Below, one piece after another: positions 43,878-53,012 of a stretch of 64,000 nt of DNA. Numbering within the stretch: the first letter of the stretch is position 1; each line of letters starts with the position of its first letter. Source of the DNA: Bacillus spizizenii TU-B-10 (GTDB lineage Bacteria; Bacillota; Bacilli; Bacillales; Bacillaceae); the NCBI RefSeq assembly GCF_000227465.1, contig NC_016047.1:4134857-4198856 (forward strand). The letters are read 5' to 3'. The translations under genes were made by a program, and so were the position numbers. The notes under the pieces were generated by a model. It made no database searches. It was given only the letters and a program-made list of their open reading frames with translations, and was not told where the DNA came from.

Positions 43878-43981
43878 GCAAACCACTCCCTTTGGAAATT
43901 TTTGATATCATTACTATAATACATCTGAGTTAGATATGTAATGACGCACATTTTTGTAACTTACATTGTGAGGTGACAAAG

Positions 43982-44335
43982 ATGGGAAACCGGTTAAATG
44001 GATTTGGCGCTTGCAGTGCAGAAGTAGAAAAGGCTTGTCCCGTGGAAATGACGCTGCATATTATCTACGGGAAATGGAAAGGAATCATCATCGATATCCT
44101 GTCTCACAAATCAGTCCGGTTTAATGAGCTGAAACGGACCATACCAGGCATTACACAAAGAATGCTGACACTGCAGCTGAGAGAACTGGAAGCAGATGGT
44201 GTTGTGAAGAGAAATGTAGAGAACACTGTCCCCAAGAAGGTGGAGTATTCTTTGACAGAACTAGGTGAAAAGCTTTCTCCTATTATTGCATCCATGAGGC
44301 TGTGGGGGAATGAGTATATGAGTAAAAATGAGTGA
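43982..44335 (+). CDS. HxlR-family regulator divergent from yybB
   Basis: A 117-residue winged-helix protein: CPVEMTLHIIYGKWKGIIID, then GITQRMLTLQLRELEADGVV and PKKVEYSLTELGEKLSPIIA. This is the same pattern as YybR, with a conserved Cys near residue 19 that can be a redox switch, and a second Cys (GACSAEVEKAC). It is a likely controller of yybB across the short divergent gap. GAGGTGA precedes the ATG at 43982. I do not remember this gene at this position in 168. Confidence 0.85.
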   Translation: MGNRLNGFGACSAEVEKACPVEMTLHIIYGKWKGIIIDILSHKSVRFNELKRTIPGITQRMLTLQLRELEADGVVKRNVENTVPKKVEYSLTELGEKLSPIIASMRLWGNEYMSKNE

Positions 44336-44387
44336 AAATGACTTTAAAGATTTTACAGAAAACAGAAGGGTTTCCTTTTAAGTGAAC

Positions 44388-44424
44388 GGAACATTTTCAA
44401 GGCAGATTATCTTGAAAATGTTCC
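44388..44424. terminator. Long hairpin between the HxlR gene and yybA
   Basis: GGAACATTTTCAAG pairs perfectly with CTTGAAAATGTTCC (14 bp, 9-base loop). No T-run follows on either strand, so its role as a terminator is uncertain. Confidence 0.5.
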
Positions 44425-44497
44425 CACAATGCAGCAGACTGGTATTCTTGAGAATCAGAAGCAGGGTTCTCGCCAGCTTGGCTCGACTTGTTGTCCA

Positions 44498-44950
44498 TTA
44501 ATAATCCCTTTTGTTCCCCTTCTTCACATATTCCCAATCACGTTCTATATTTTTCCTGACTCTGTGAACGAGTTTAAAAATGGTTTCCTTTTCCTCAGGC
44601 GTAAAACCAGACAAGGCCACTTCCATGGAATGTTCTCCTTCTCTTCTTAACAATGGATACACCTTTTTTCCTTTCTCAGTCGGGAACAGTTTTTTTATTT
44701 TTTTATTTTGCTCATCCGGCTGTTTTTGAATAAATCCCTGCATTTCTAATTTCTTAATGGCCCGCGCAGCCGTTGTTCGGTCCACTTTTATCATTTCCGC
44801 CAATTTTTCTTGAATAATTCCCGGATTTTCGTATATACGTACGAGATAGAGATACTGCCCTCTTGTTAAGTCGAAATCTTTAAATTCAATATTGCTTATG
44901 GAATCCAACGCTCTTGCTATCATGCCGATCTCACGCAAAATGTCATTCAT
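44498..44950 (-). CDS. yybA: YybA, MarR-family regulator
   Basis: A 150-residue MarR protein with the winged helix at about 45-100: IIQEKLAEMIKVDRTTAARA, then IKKLEMQGFIQKQPDEQNKK. MarR proteins typically repress efflux or detoxification genes and are released by phenolic ligands. It is divergent from the GNAT/membrane-protein pair yyaT-yyaS; an AT-rich gap of 119 bp between them, with CAATTACAACAAAATTGTTT near 44980-45000 as a palindromic operator candidate, supports control of these genes. No better function can be given. Confidence 0.87.
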   Translation of the reverse strand: MNDILREIGMIARALDSISNIEFKDFDLTRGQYLYLVRIYENPGIIQEKLAEMIKVDRTTAARAIKKLEMQGFIQKQPDEQNKKIKKLFPTEKGKKVYPLLRREGEHSMEVALSGFTPEEKETIFKLVHRVRKNIERDWEYVKKGNKRDY

Positions 44951-44975
44951 TCCTAAAACCCCTCACGTATTTTTG

Positions 44976-45000
44976 TTGCAATTACAACAAAATTGTTTTA
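44976..45000. promoter_or_regulatory. Candidate MarR-type operator between yybA and yyaT
   Basis: The segment TTGCAATTACAACAAAATTG-like includes TTGTTGCAATTACAACAA, an inverted repeat (TTGTTG...CAACAA) centred near 44982. Paired inverted repeats in a divergent gap are typical of MarR sites. Binding is inferred. Confidence 0.45.
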
Positions 45001-45069
45001 ACCTTACTATTATAAGACCACATGCATGCTGTACAGTCCAGACTAATATCAGAAAAGGATTGATCAATT

Positions 45070-45498
45070 ATGAATATAAAAAGAATAACAACAGAAAATG
45101 ATTTACATGTTGCTCTAGATATTAGAAGAATGGTATTCATTGAGGAGCAGCATGTATCTGAATCGGATGAGTTCGATGAATTTGATACGCTCCAAGAACA
45201 ATGCCAGCATATTTTGGTATATCATGAAAATCAGCCCGTTGGCACAGGTCGTGTGCGCATCGTTGACCATACAGCAAAGCTGGAAAGAATCTGCATTCTA
45301 AAACCTTACCGTAAGTACGGATTGGGGAAAGTCATCATAAGAGGATTAGAAGAAATCATGAAAGAAAAAGGAATGACTGCATTTAAGCTGCATGGGCAAA
45401 CACAAGCAGCAGGCTTTTATAAAAAACTGGGCTATCAGATTGCCTCACAGGAATTTATGGAAGACGGCATCCCGCACGTCTTGATGACAAAAGAATGA
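45070..45498 (+). CDS. yyaT: YyaT, GNAT acetyltransferase (ElaA-like), paralog of YybD
   Basis: A 142-residue GNAT protein. It reads DIRRMVFIEEQHVSESDEFD, ICILKPYRKYGLGKVIIRGL and KLHGQTQAAGFYKKLGYQ, almost the same as YybD over the whole length. It overlaps yyaS by 4 bp, so the two are coupled. Probably under the divergent MarR regulator YybA. RBS AAAAGGA before the ATG is modest. Substrate unknown. Confidence 0.84.
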   Translation: MNIKRITTENDLHVALDIRRMVFIEEQHVSESDEFDEFDTLQEQCQHILVYHENQPVGTGRVRIVDHTAKLERICILKPYRKYGLGKVIIRGLEEIMKEKGMTAFKLHGQTQAAGFYKKLGYQIASQEFMEDGIPHVLMTKE

Positions 45499-46106
45499 TC
45501 ACGAATAAAATGAAATATGTTTATTACGTGTTAGGTATCCTCATATTAAGTTTAGGCATTTCTTTAACGATACAATCAGGATTAGGCACATCGCCCTTCG
45601 ATGCCCTTTTGGTTGGCCTTTCAAAAGAAGTCGGTCTTACCGTGGGAAGCTGGGAGGTCCTTATTTCTGTGATCCTCTTAATCTGTAACTCTATATTAAC
45701 GAGAAAAAAGCCTATGTTGCTGGGGTTGGTTACAGCATTCATTACTGGGATAGGCATTGACCTATGGTTGTTTGTTGTAAAAAATACCATTTATCTAAAC
45801 GCGTTGTTAAGCAAACTGATTTGTTTCGGAATTGGTTTGGTGTTCATCGGTCTTGGAACAGCCATCTATCTTCAGACGAAATTTGCATCAACTCCTATCG
45901 ATCATTTAACACTCATCATCCGAGATATCTCCAAAAGAACGATCTTATTTTCAAGAACATTGGTATATGCTCTTTTCTTCGTATTAGCTATTATATGTAA
46001 AGGCCCTATCGGCATCGGAACGCTTTTAACTGTTTGTTTAGGAGGAATAATCCTTCACTTTTTTATGCCTTTTGTTGAAAGACGCTTCTTATCCTCAAAA
46101 ATGTAA
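45495..46106 (+). CDS. yyaS: YyaS, YczE-family membrane protein
   Basis: A 203-residue protein with five predicted helices, of the YczE/YyaS/YitT-like family. The first helix with GISLTIQSGLGTSPFDALLV and the second half YLQTKFASTPIDHLTLIIRD show a repeated G-(T/A)-S/T-P-(F/I)-D motif that marks this family. Relatives affect surfactin or bacillaene synthesis (YczE), so regulation of membrane-associated enzymes is one option. Translationally coupled to yyaT. Confidence 0.83.
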   Translation: MITNKMKYVYYVLGILILSLGISLTIQSGLGTSPFDALLVGLSKEVGLTVGSWEVLISVILLICNSILTRKKPMLLGLVTAFITGIGIDLWLFVVKNTIYLNALLSKLICFGIGLVFIGLGTAIYLQTKFASTPIDHLTLIIRDISKRTILFSRTLVYALFFVLAIICKGPIGIGTLLTVCLGGIILHFFMPFVERRFLSSKM

Positions 46107-46146
46107 ATTGATGGTTGAATACCAGTTTCTTATAAAAAAAAGAAAA

Positions 46147-46169
46147 GAAGAGGTTAAAAAAACCTCTTC
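46147..46169. terminator. Hairpin between yyaS and the small-transporter pair
   Basis: GAAGAGGTT pairs with AACCTCTTC. It has a clear T-rich tail on the minus strand (A-rich left flank) and none on the plus strand. It would end the ArsR/transporter transcript. Confidence 0.7.
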
Positions 46170-46271
46170 GTCTTCAAAAACCTTGCTATCATTAATGCTG
46201 CTGAGGAGATGGGAGTTGAACCTCTACCTCCGTCTATTAGATCCCCAATCAAGAGGAAGCCATCTTGTTTT

Positions 46272-46745
46272 TTAAGCTTTCTGTGTTTGTGCTTCCTTGC
46301 TTGAACGCTTATTCCCCTTATAGATAAAATAAAGGGAAATAATCATAAATAGCAATGCGAAGACACGTTTAATATCTAGTTCTATGACTAAACTATTAAA
46401 CCATCCAAAATGATCAATCATTACCCCAATTACAAGTTGGCCAGCTATACCAGCAATATTAGTTGCAATAACCCCTATTCTTGGAACGGCTATGACAGTT
46501 AGCAGCAAATATGCCGTACCCAAAAATGCTGCACTTAATTGCCATTTAGGCGCTTCTAGAAGTCCAAGTACATTTCCGCTGCCAAAAAATAAAATGAAAA
46601 TAGTAAGAAACATTGTTCCAGTGAGAAAGGTTAAAAATGTTGTTTCAATTGTTCCAGCTTTCCTACTAAATGTACCATTAATAGATGATTGTGCGCTTAA
46701 TGTGACACCGCCAATCAATGTGAATAAAATCATAAATAGCCCCAT
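46272..46745 (-). CDS. Small DMT/YdcZ-family (DUF606) membrane protein, subunit B
   Basis: A 157-residue protein with five predicted helices. It belongs to the YdcZ/DUF606 branch of the drug/metabolite transporter clan: an N-terminal GGVTLSAQSSINGTFSRKAG and the motif GIAGQLVIGVMIDHFGW. The same G-QLV-HFGW motif recurs in the gene 13 bp upstream, so the two probably form a heterodimeric or antiparallel pair like paired SMR proteins. Substrate unknown. Start is ATG at 46745 (or near), behind AGGAGG. Not part of this locus in 168 as I recall. Confidence 0.8.
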   Translation of the reverse strand: MGLFMILFTLIGGVTLSAQSSINGTFSRKAGTIETTFLTFLTGTMFLTIFILFFGSGNVLGLLEAPKWQLSAAFLGTAYLLLTVIAVPRIGVIATNIAGIAGQLVIGVMIDHFGWFNSLVIELDIKRVFALLFMIISLYFIYKGNKRSSKEAQTQKA

Positions 46746-46758
46746 TATTAAAGACCTC

Positions 46759-47187
46759 CTAGTTTATTAATATAAGTGCAATAATCATTGAAATTACGGC
46801 AAAAATCTTTTCTTTATTAACCCTCGTTTTCTTACTTCCAAGCCATCCAAAATGTTCAATAACCATACTCATTACCAATTGCCCGATAATGACAGCAACC
46901 ATGGTGATACCAACACCAACGAATGGAACACTTACAACGATTGAGGTTAAATAAACAACACCCATGACACCACCAAGTAATGACCATTTAGGTGCTTTCA
47001 ATGTATAGGAAAGCTCTCCTTTTCCAAAAAAGAGCCACAATAGCCCCAAAATAATTGAGCCCATAAAGAAGTTATAAAAACTAGTTTCTATTTGTCCAAT
47101 TGTTTTTCCCAGTTCAGCATAAATAGCCCCTTCAAAGCTAAGTGCTGCTCCAGCAAATAGAGCAAGTAAATAAGATATAAAGCGCAT
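46759..47187 (-). CDS. Small DMT/YdcZ-family (DUF606) membrane protein, subunit A
   Basis: A 142-residue protein with five helices. It shares with its neighbour the GAALSFEGAIYAELGKTIGQ start and the IIGQLVMSMVIEHFGWLGSK motif. Paired short DUF606 genes behave like two-component efflux pumps; direction and substrate are unknown. It starts ATG at 47187, with AGGAG before it. It follows the ArsR gene by 81 bp, across a palindromic operator, and both appear AT-rich compared with the surrounding core genes. Confidence 0.8.
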   Translation of the reverse strand: MRFISYLLALFAGAALSFEGAIYAELGKTIGQIETSFYNFFMGSIILGLLWLFFGKGELSYTLKAPKWSLLGGVMGVVYLTSIVVSVPFVGVGITMVAVIIGQLVMSMVIEHFGWLGSKKTRVNKEKIFAVISMIIALILIN

Positions 47188-47214
47188 ATATAATATCTCC
47201 TTTTTCGAATAATT

Positions 47215-47238
47215 AAATATCTAGAATATTAGATATTT
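47215..47238. promoter_or_regulatory. Palindromic operator between arsR-type gene and transporter pair
   Basis: AAATATCTA at 47215 and TAGATATTT at 47230 form a 9-bp inverted repeat with a 6-bp centre. It shares the core ATATCTA with the palindrome upstream of the regulator gene. Confidence 0.75.
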
Positions 47239-47268
47239 GCTGGTAAAAAAACAGAAACCAACATAAAA

Positions 47269-47583
47269 TTAGATCTCTGTTTTAAAATATTTAGCTAACT
47301 GTTGAATAAATTCTTCGTTACGCCTGTAGTAAGTCCATTGGCCATGACGGATTGATTCAAGCAGACCAGCTTTTTGCATCATGCTTAAGTAGCTAGAAAT
47401 TGTTGATTGAGAAACTTTGGCTTTTTCTTGAATATCCCCAACACATACTCCGCCTTTGTAACTTACCTCCTTTGGCAGGTGAGCGCCTTGTTTCGGGAAA
47501 TGTTTCTCGGGTTCCTTCAGCCACTCTAGGATATTAAGTCTTGTTTCATTGGATAACGCTTTGAATACGTTAATAGGTTCCAT
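47269..47583 (-). CDS. ArsR-family regulator of the small-transporter cassette
   Basis: A 104-residue winged helix: ETRLNILEWLKEPEKHFPKQ, then VCVGDIQEKAKVSQSTISSY and LSMMQKAGLLESIRHGQWTY. The motif pattern is ArsR/SmtB. The cysteine lies in GVCVGD, at the place where ArsR has CxC but with only one Cys, so metal sensing through a standard alpha-3 site is doubtful. It starts at ATG 47583 and precedes the two transporter genes. It likely represses the whole cassette through the palindromes on either side. Confidence 0.85.
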   Translation of the reverse strand: MEPINVFKALSNETRLNILEWLKEPEKHFPKQGAHLPKEVSYKGGVCVGDIQEKAKVSQSTISSYLSMMQKAGLLESIRHGQWTYYRRNEEFIQQLAKYFKTEI

Positions 47584-47593
47584 GGCTGCAATT

Positions 47594-47609
47594 GTATATC
47601 TAGATATAC
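47594..47609. promoter_or_regulatory. Palindromic operator upstream of the ArsR-type gene
   Basis: GTATATCTAGATATAC is a perfect 16-bp palindrome 11 bp before the start codon of the regulator. It shares ATATCTA with the site at 47215, so autoregulation is very likely. Confidence 0.8.
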
Positions 47610-47746
47610 CGATATGTCAAGTTGAATAAAAAATACGATAAATGTATAAATCATTAACAAAGACAATGAGATTCTGACTTGAAATCGATGGCTCGTCGGA
47701 ATACTTTAGATAAAAATAAAAGATGTACTATAAACTATCCATTCCA

Positions 47747-47792
47747 AATACTTTAGTTAACCCTATAGACTATAGACTAAGGTATTTTTTTT
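47747..47792 (+). terminator. Orphan plus-strand terminator before yyaL
   Basis: AATACTTTAG pairs with CTAAGGTATT (one G-T pair), followed by T8. No plus-strand gene lies before it in this window, so it is a leftover or an attenuator for yyaL. Confidence 0.6.
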
Positions 47793-47859
47793 ATTATCTG
47801 TGGTAAGGTTAAATATGTTATCAAGTTTATAAAAGAAAAACACGAAAGAAGGTGATCCC

Positions 47860-49929
47860 ATGCCAAATAACAATAAACCCAATAGATTAATCAATGAGAA
47901 GTCTCCTTACTTACTCCAACACGCCCACAACCCCGTAGACTGGTTCCCTTGGGGAGAAGAAGCCTTCGAAAAAGCAAAACGCGAAAACAAGCCGGTTCTT
48001 GTCAGCATCGGCTATTCCACATGCCATTGGTGCCACGTCATGGCCCACGAAAGCTTTGAAGATGAAGAAATCGCGCGTCTTCTCAATGAACGGTTTGTGG
48101 CGATTAAAGTCGACCGGGAAGAGCGGCCGGATGTAGATTCTGTTTATATGAGAATCTGCCAGCTGATGACCGGACAGGGCGGCTGGCCGCTGAATGTGTT
48201 TATCACGCCTGATCAGAAGCCATTTTACGCGGGTACATATTTTCCAAAGACGAGTAAATTCAATCGTCCCGGTTTCGTTGATGTCCTTGAGCATCTGTCT
48301 GAGACGTTTGCGAACGATCGCGAGCATGTCGAAGATATTGCAGAGAATGCCGCTAAACATTTGCAGACCAAAACAGCCGCAAAATCAGGCGAAGGCCTTA
48401 GCGAGTCAGCGATTCACCGGACATTCCAGCAGCTTGCCAACGGGTTTGATACGATCTACGGCGGTTTCGGGCAGGCGCCGAAATTTCCGATGCCCCATAT
48501 GCTGATGTATTTGCTTCGTTATCATCACAATACGGAGCAGGAAAATGCTTTATACAACGTGACGAAAACGCTGGACAGCATGGCAAATGGCGGCATTTAT
48601 GATCATATCGGCTATGGATTCGCCCGCTACTCGACCGATGAAGAGTGGCTCGTTCCTCACTTTGAAAAAATGCTGTACGACAATGCGCTGCTGCTCACTG
48701 CTTATACAGAAGCCTATCAGGTTACGCAAAACAGCAGGTATAAAGAGATTTGCGAGCAGATCATCACGTTCATACAGCGGGAAATGACCCATGAAGACGG
48801 AAGCTTTTTCTCCGCTTTAGACGCAGATACAGAAGGAGAAGAAGGAAAGTACTACGTGTGGTCAAAGGAAGAGATTCTGAGAACGCTCGGAGACGATCTC
48901 GGAACGCTGTATTGCCAAGTGTATGACATCACTGAAGAAGGAAACTTTGAAGGCAAAAATATTCCTAACCTCATTCACACAAAGCGGAAACAGATTAAAG
49001 CTGATGCCGGGTTAACCGAGGAAGAGCTCAGCCTCAAGCTTGAGGGCGCAAGACAACTGCTCTTGAAGACTCGCGAAGAAAGAACCTATCCGCATGTCGA
49101 TGATAAAGTGCTGACCTCATGGAACGCGCTGATGATCGCAGGTCTCGCCAAAGCGGCAAAGGTATATCAGGAACCGAAATATCTCAGCTTAGCGAAAGAC
49201 GCCATCACATTTATTGAAAACCATTTAATCATCGACGGCCGTGTGATGGTTCGGTATCGGGACGGCGAAGTGAAAAACAAAGGCTTCATCGATGATTATG
49301 CTTTTCTCCTATGGGCTTATCTGGATCTCTATGAAGCTTCGTTTGATCTTTCTTATTTACAAAAAGCGAAGAAACTGACGGACGATATGATCGGCTTATT
49401 TTGGGATGAGGAGCATGGCGGATTCTATTTCACCGGACACGATGCTGAAGCCTTAATCGTCCGGGAAAAAGAAGTGTACGACGGCGCCGTGCCTTCCGGA
49501 AACAGTGTGGCAGCCGTTCAGCTCTTGCGTCTCGGACAGGTCACAGGCGACTTATCGCTCATTGAAAAAGCAGAAACGATGTTTTCTGTGTTTAAGCCGG
49601 ATATCGATGCGTATCCGAGCGGCCATGCTTTCTTTATGCAAAGCGTGTTAAAACACGTGATGCCTAAAAAGGAAATCGTTATTTTTGGCAGCGCAGACGA
49701 TCCAGCCAGAAAACAAATCATCACTGCACTTCAAAAAGCCTTTAAGCCCAACGACTCCATTTTGGTGGCAGAGCATCCTGATCAATGCAAAGACATAGCA
49801 CCATTTGCAGCAGACTACCGCATCATAGACGGCAAAACAACTGTGTATATTTGTGAAAACTTCGCCTGCCAGCAGCCGACAACAAATATCGAAGAAGCCC
49901 TCCAAACGTTAATAAGCAGCAGGGATTAA
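47860..49929 (+). CDS. yyaL: YyaL, thioredoxin-like (DUF255) / glycosidase-like protein
   Basis: A 689-residue cytosolic protein of the spermatogenesis-associated 20 family. Residues 1-170 form a thioredoxin-like DUF255 domain with Cys55-His-Trp-Cys58 ([14 protein letters not shown]) and [13 protein letters not shown]. The rest (about 200-680) is an alpha/alpha toroid like N-acylglucosamine epimerases and glycosidases ([51 protein letters not shown]). Function is unsettled; relatives are linked to redox or sugar metabolism. Starts ATG at 47860 with GAAAGAAGGTGATC upstream. It converges with yyaK with a 4-bp overlap of the stops. Confidence 0.88.
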   Translation: MPNNNKPNRLINEKSPYLLQHAHNPVDWFPWGEEAFEKAKRENKPVLVSIGYSTCHWCHVMAHESFEDEEIARLLNERFVAIKVDREERPDVDSVYMRICQLMTGQGGWPLNVFITPDQKPFYAGTYFPKTSKFNRPGFVDVLEHLSETFANDREHVEDIAENAAKHLQTKTAAKSGEGLSESAIHRTFQQLANGFDTIYGGFGQAPKFPMPHMLMYLLRYHHNTEQENALYNVTKTLDSMANGGIYDHIGYGFARYSTDEEWLVPHFEKMLYDNALLLTAYTEAYQVTQNSRYKEICEQIITFIQREMTHEDGSFFSALDADTEGEEGKYYVWSKEEILRTLGDDLGTLYCQVYDITEEGNFEGKNIPNLIHTKRKQIKADAGLTEEELSLKLEGARQLLLKTREERTYPHVDDKVLTSWNALMIAGLAKAAKVYQEPKYLSLAKDAITFIENHLIIDGRVMVRYRDGEVKNKGFIDDYAFLLWAYLDLYEASFDLSYLQKAKKLTDDMIGLFWDEEHGGFYFTGHDAEALIVREKEVYDGAVPSGNSVAAVQLLRLGQVTGDLSLIEKAETMFSVFKPDIDAYPSGHAFFMQSVLKHVMPKKEIVIFGSADDPARKQIITALQKAFKPNDSILVAEHPDQCKDIAPFAADYRIIDGKTTVYICENFACQQPTTNIEEALQTLISSRD

Positions 49930-50825
49930 GACCCCTGCTGCTTACTTTGTGATTTCTTATGGTACCATAAAGCGATGCCCGCAAAAACAAGATTGACCGC
50001 TATCGTAAATAAAGCCTCCCACATCGGGTTCCCCCGCGTAACCGTAAATAAAGAAGGAATTCCTCCATACACACTGTTTTTTTCTGTGATAAACATACAC
50101 AAAAACATATTATTCGCGGCATGGGCGCCAAGTGATATTTCAATACTGCCAGTTTTAATCGTGTAATAGGTCCACACAAAACCAAATGTTAAGTACTCAA
50201 TTCCTGCCCAGACAGCGCCATTGTTCATTTCTGGATTAGCAAAATGCAATACGCCAAACAAGCCCCCGACAATCAATGTCAAGATAAGTGGATTTTTCGT
50301 TAATCTCCCGAAAGCTTGAAGCAAAAATCCTCTAAAAAACAATTCTTCCGCTGATGTTTGAAACGGAACCAAAATGAGGGCCGCCGCTAGCAGCCATATA
50401 AACCGTGAAGCATCAACATCTTGCATTGAATAGCTGTCAGGATGGATCGCAAAATCAATCAATTGTACGGCGATCATCAGCAGGAAATAAGCAATAAAGC
50501 CAAAGAAAATTCTCCGCCAATTGATCTTTGCATTCGGCGTAATGACCGTTCGAAAAGGCCGCTTTAGAATAAAGCGCACAGCCAGCCATACTCCTGGAAT
50601 CGCAAATAAATAAATGACATGAGACAAATAAAGATCTACCAGAGGATCACTCAGCACAGCTTCATCCAAATCAAACGTGATATCGGGATTCACAATAACC
50701 GTAAACAGTATAGCGAAAAGGTAAGCAATATTCCCGAATACATATAAACCTACCATCACCAAAAAGGCGAAAAAGTATCTCCACAACGTATTGTTTCCTT
50801 CTATAGGACGGATAAATGGATTCAT
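49926..50825 (-). CDS. yyaK: YyaK, CPBP/CAAX-type intramembrane metalloprotease
   Basis: A 299-residue polytopic protein with about eight helices. The Abi/CPBP motifs EELFFRGFL (EExxxR, about 185), HFAN and HAANN (metal ligands) are all present. These are membrane metalloproteases involved in prenyl-protein or bacteriocin self-immunity processing. An ATG at 50825 is used; a TTG eight codons upstream is the alternative. It overlaps the convergent yyaL stop by 4 bp. Confidence 0.86.
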   Translation of the reverse strand: MNPFIRPIEGNNTLWRYFFAFLVMVGLYVFGNIAYLFAILFTVIVNPDITFDLDEAVLSDPLVDLYLSHVIYLFAIPGVWLAVRFILKRPFRTVITPNAKINWRRIFFGFIAYFLLMIAVQLIDFAIHPDSYSMQDVDASRFIWLLAAALILVPFQTSAEELFFRGFLLQAFGRLTKNPLILTLIVGGLFGVLHFANPEMNNGAVWAGIEYLTFGFVWTYYTIKTGSIEISLGAHAANNMFLCMFITEKNSVYGGIPSLFTVTRGNPMWEALFTIAVNLVFAGIALWYHKKSQSKQQGS

Positions 50826-51051
50826 TCCTTCTATGTCTCTTCCTTTCAATGAGAATATTACTATATATTTGCATAAATTGGTCTATGAATCTACTGTTTT
50901 GGAAATCTTTTATGCAAAATTAAAATATAAAGTGTGAATTTAGTTCTTCCATCTAGTGATTTGAACTCTGTCACCAATGAATCAAGATACTTATAATATT
51001 CCCAAGAGGGGAGTTTTCAGTCTTTTCTTACTACTTAAAAGGGGGTTTTTT

Positions 51052-52407
51052 ATGAATACGATCTTCAAACAGAAAAACACACATCCTTTCTCAAACGCAG
51101 CGAATCGTTTAGACCGCCTTCCGATTTCTCGCGTTCACTTCCAAGTATTAACCGCTCTCGGCATTGTTTATTTCTTTGATCTTGCAGATTTATTTACCCT
51201 CAGCAATGTAGCGCCGGCACTGATCGAGCATTGGGGCATCCCGCTTTCAACCATTGCCAATGTAACGGCGGCTTCGTTTTTAGGCATGTTTTTAGGCGCA
51301 TCACTGGGTGGAAGGCTGTCCGATCGAATTGGCCGCAAAAGAGCCTTAAATCTATTTGTGTTTGTTTTCTCAATCGCATCGCTATGCAATGCCACGGCAT
51401 GGGACATCCCGTCTTTAATGACATTCCGTTTTCTTACCGGATTTGGTGTCGCAGCGGCCATGGTCATTACCAATAGCTATCTGGCAGAATTTTTTCCTTC
51501 CAGTGTCCGCGGGAAATATATTTCTTTCTGTGCCATGATTGGATTGATCGGCGTTCCGATCACCAATATTGTGTCTGCCTTTGTCATTCCGCTCGGTTCA
51601 TGGGGATGGAGGCTTGTATTTGTATGGGGTGCCGTCGGCCTTATTTATTTTTTCTTTATCCGCCGTCTCGAAGAGTCACCTCGCTTGCACGAAAATCGCG
51701 GTGAATATGCGAAAGCTGATGCGATCCTCAACAGAATTGAGGCGCAGGTTGAACAAGAGAAAGGCCCGCTTCCGGCACCAGCTCAGCCTAAAGCAAACAG
51801 TATCGTTCAGAAGCATGCCGGTTATGCAGGGTTATTGAAAGGAAGAAACCTTAAAATCACCATTGTGTTATCTGCTGTATGGATTTTTGAAACGTTTGGA
51901 TTTTACGGATTTGCCTCATGGGTTCCCAGCCTGTTAAAAAGCAATGGAGTCTCCATGGAAAATACATTGTGGTATAACGTATTGCACTCCGTCGGCGCTC
52001 CGCTTGGCGCATTGCTCGGTTCCATGATTTCTGAAAGATTTCAGAGAAAGTGGATTTTAGCCGCCAGCGCATTTTTGACAGCCATCGCCGGTCTCTTATA
52101 TGGCATGACTTTTATTCCGATCATGATCATTGTGTTTGGTTTTATCGTGAATATCACGGAACGGGTTTTCACCTCGAACTTATACGCCTATACGTCTGAA
52201 CCTTATCCGACTGAATACCGTTCGTCTGGCAGTGGTTTAGCCTACGGCCTCGGCCGCTTTTCAAACATTTTTGGCTCATTGCTCGTCGGATTTATCGCCG
52301 TTCAGCTCGGCTATGTCAGCGTCTTCTTATTTATCGGCGGCTGCTGGCTCGCATGCTCCGTGCTGTTAATCTGCTTCGGCCCTAAAACGAATGCGAAACA
52401 GATTTAA
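51052..52407 (+). CDS. yyaJ: YyaJ, MFS transporter of the metabolite:H+ symporter type
   Basis: A 451-residue transporter with 12 helices. The VYFFDLADLFTLSNVAPAL start and GGRLSDRIGRKRAL loop resemble the sugar/aromatic acid (NiaP, YceI) symporters. Substrate may be a nicotinate-like or aromatic acid. AAGGGGG before the ATG at 51052; the in-frame upstream start at 50977 is within a poor context and rejected. A terminator-like hairpin with the T-run on the other strand follows and serves maa. Confidence 0.85.
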   Translation: MNTIFKQKNTHPFSNAANRLDRLPISRVHFQVLTALGIVYFFDLADLFTLSNVAPALIEHWGIPLSTIANVTAASFLGMFLGASLGGRLSDRIGRKRALNLFVFVFSIASLCNATAWDIPSLMTFRFLTGFGVAAAMVITNSYLAEFFPSSVRGKYISFCAMIGLIGVPITNIVSAFVIPLGSWGWRLVFVWGAVGLIYFFFIRRLEESPRLHENRGEYAKADAILNRIEAQVEQEKGPLPAPAQPKANSIVQKHAGYAGLLKGRNLKITIVLSAVWIFETFGFYGFASWVPSLLKSNGVSMENTLWYNVLHSVGAPLGALLGSMISERFQRKWILAASAFLTAIAGLLYGMTFIPIMIIVFGFIVNITERVFTSNLYAYTSEPYPTEYRSSGSGLAYGLGRFSNIFGSLLVGFIAVQLGYVSVFLFIGGCWLACSVLLICFGPKTNAKQI

Positions 52408-52410
52408 AAA

Positions 52411-52437
52411 AGTCAGTGCGGATCTGCCGCACTGATT
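52411..52437 (-). terminator. Terminator of maa
   Basis: CAGTGCGG pairs with CCGCACTG. On the minus strand it ends in ACTTTTTT. Confidence 0.75.
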
Positions 52438-52995
52438 TCATTTCAATTCCTTCAACATCCTCGCAGGGTTTCCGCCTACAACCGTATTAGCAGGTACATC
52501 CTTAGTCACAACAGACCCTGATGCGATCACTGCGTTATCGCCGATCGTCACTCCCGGGTTAATCACTGCCCGGCCTCCGATCCAAACATGATCTCCAATT
52601 GTCACAGGCTTACCGAACTCCTGCCCGGACTTCCTTTCAATCGGATCAAGAGGATGACCGGCCGTATAGATATGTACACCTGGCGCAATCAAACAATGAC
52701 GTCCGATACGCACTTCACACACATCTAAAATGACACAGTCAAAATTAACAAATGTATGGTCTCCAATATGAATGTGATAGCCATAATCACAGCGAAATGT
52801 CGGCAAAATCGTGACTTGATCACCAATCGAACCGAGCAGCTCCTTCAAAAACTCCGTCCGCACTGTATCATCTTCTGGTGTTTCGTTATATTGTCTAGTC
52901 AGCTGTCTCGCATGTTTGCGTTCTAGTAGCAGTTGTTGATCTTCCGGATTGTATAATTCTCCGGCTGCCATTTTTTCTTTTTCTGTCCTCAGCAT
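52438..52995 (-). CDS. maa: Maltose O-acetyltransferase Maa
   Basis: A 185-residue left-handed beta-helix acetyltransferase. It has the Maa/LacA N-terminal cap ([17 protein letters not shown]) and hexapeptide repeats ([20 protein letters not shown], then [20 protein letters not shown] and [19 protein letters not shown]), with the catalytic His in [12 protein letters not shown]. It transfers acetyl from acetyl-CoA to the C6 hydroxyl of maltose or glucose. Downstream of yyaH by about 17 bp, so these may be co-transcribed. Confidence 0.92.
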   Translation of the reverse strand: MLRTEKEKMAAGELYNPEDQQLLLERKHARQLTRQYNETPEDDTVRTEFLKELLGSIGDQVTILPTFRCDYGYHIHIGDHTFVNFDCVILDVCEVRIGRHCLIAPGVHIYTAGHPLDPIERKSGQEFGKPVTIGDHVWIGGRAVINPGVTIGDNAVIASGSVVTKDVPANTVVGGNPARMLKELK

Positions 52996-53012
52996 TCAAG
53001 TCACTCCAGATG

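Noticed and set aside
46195-46270. Stretch with TTGAACCTC resembling a tRNA T-loop on the minus strand
   Set aside because: The five-base T stem does not pair around the loop and no acceptor or anticodon arm can be formed.
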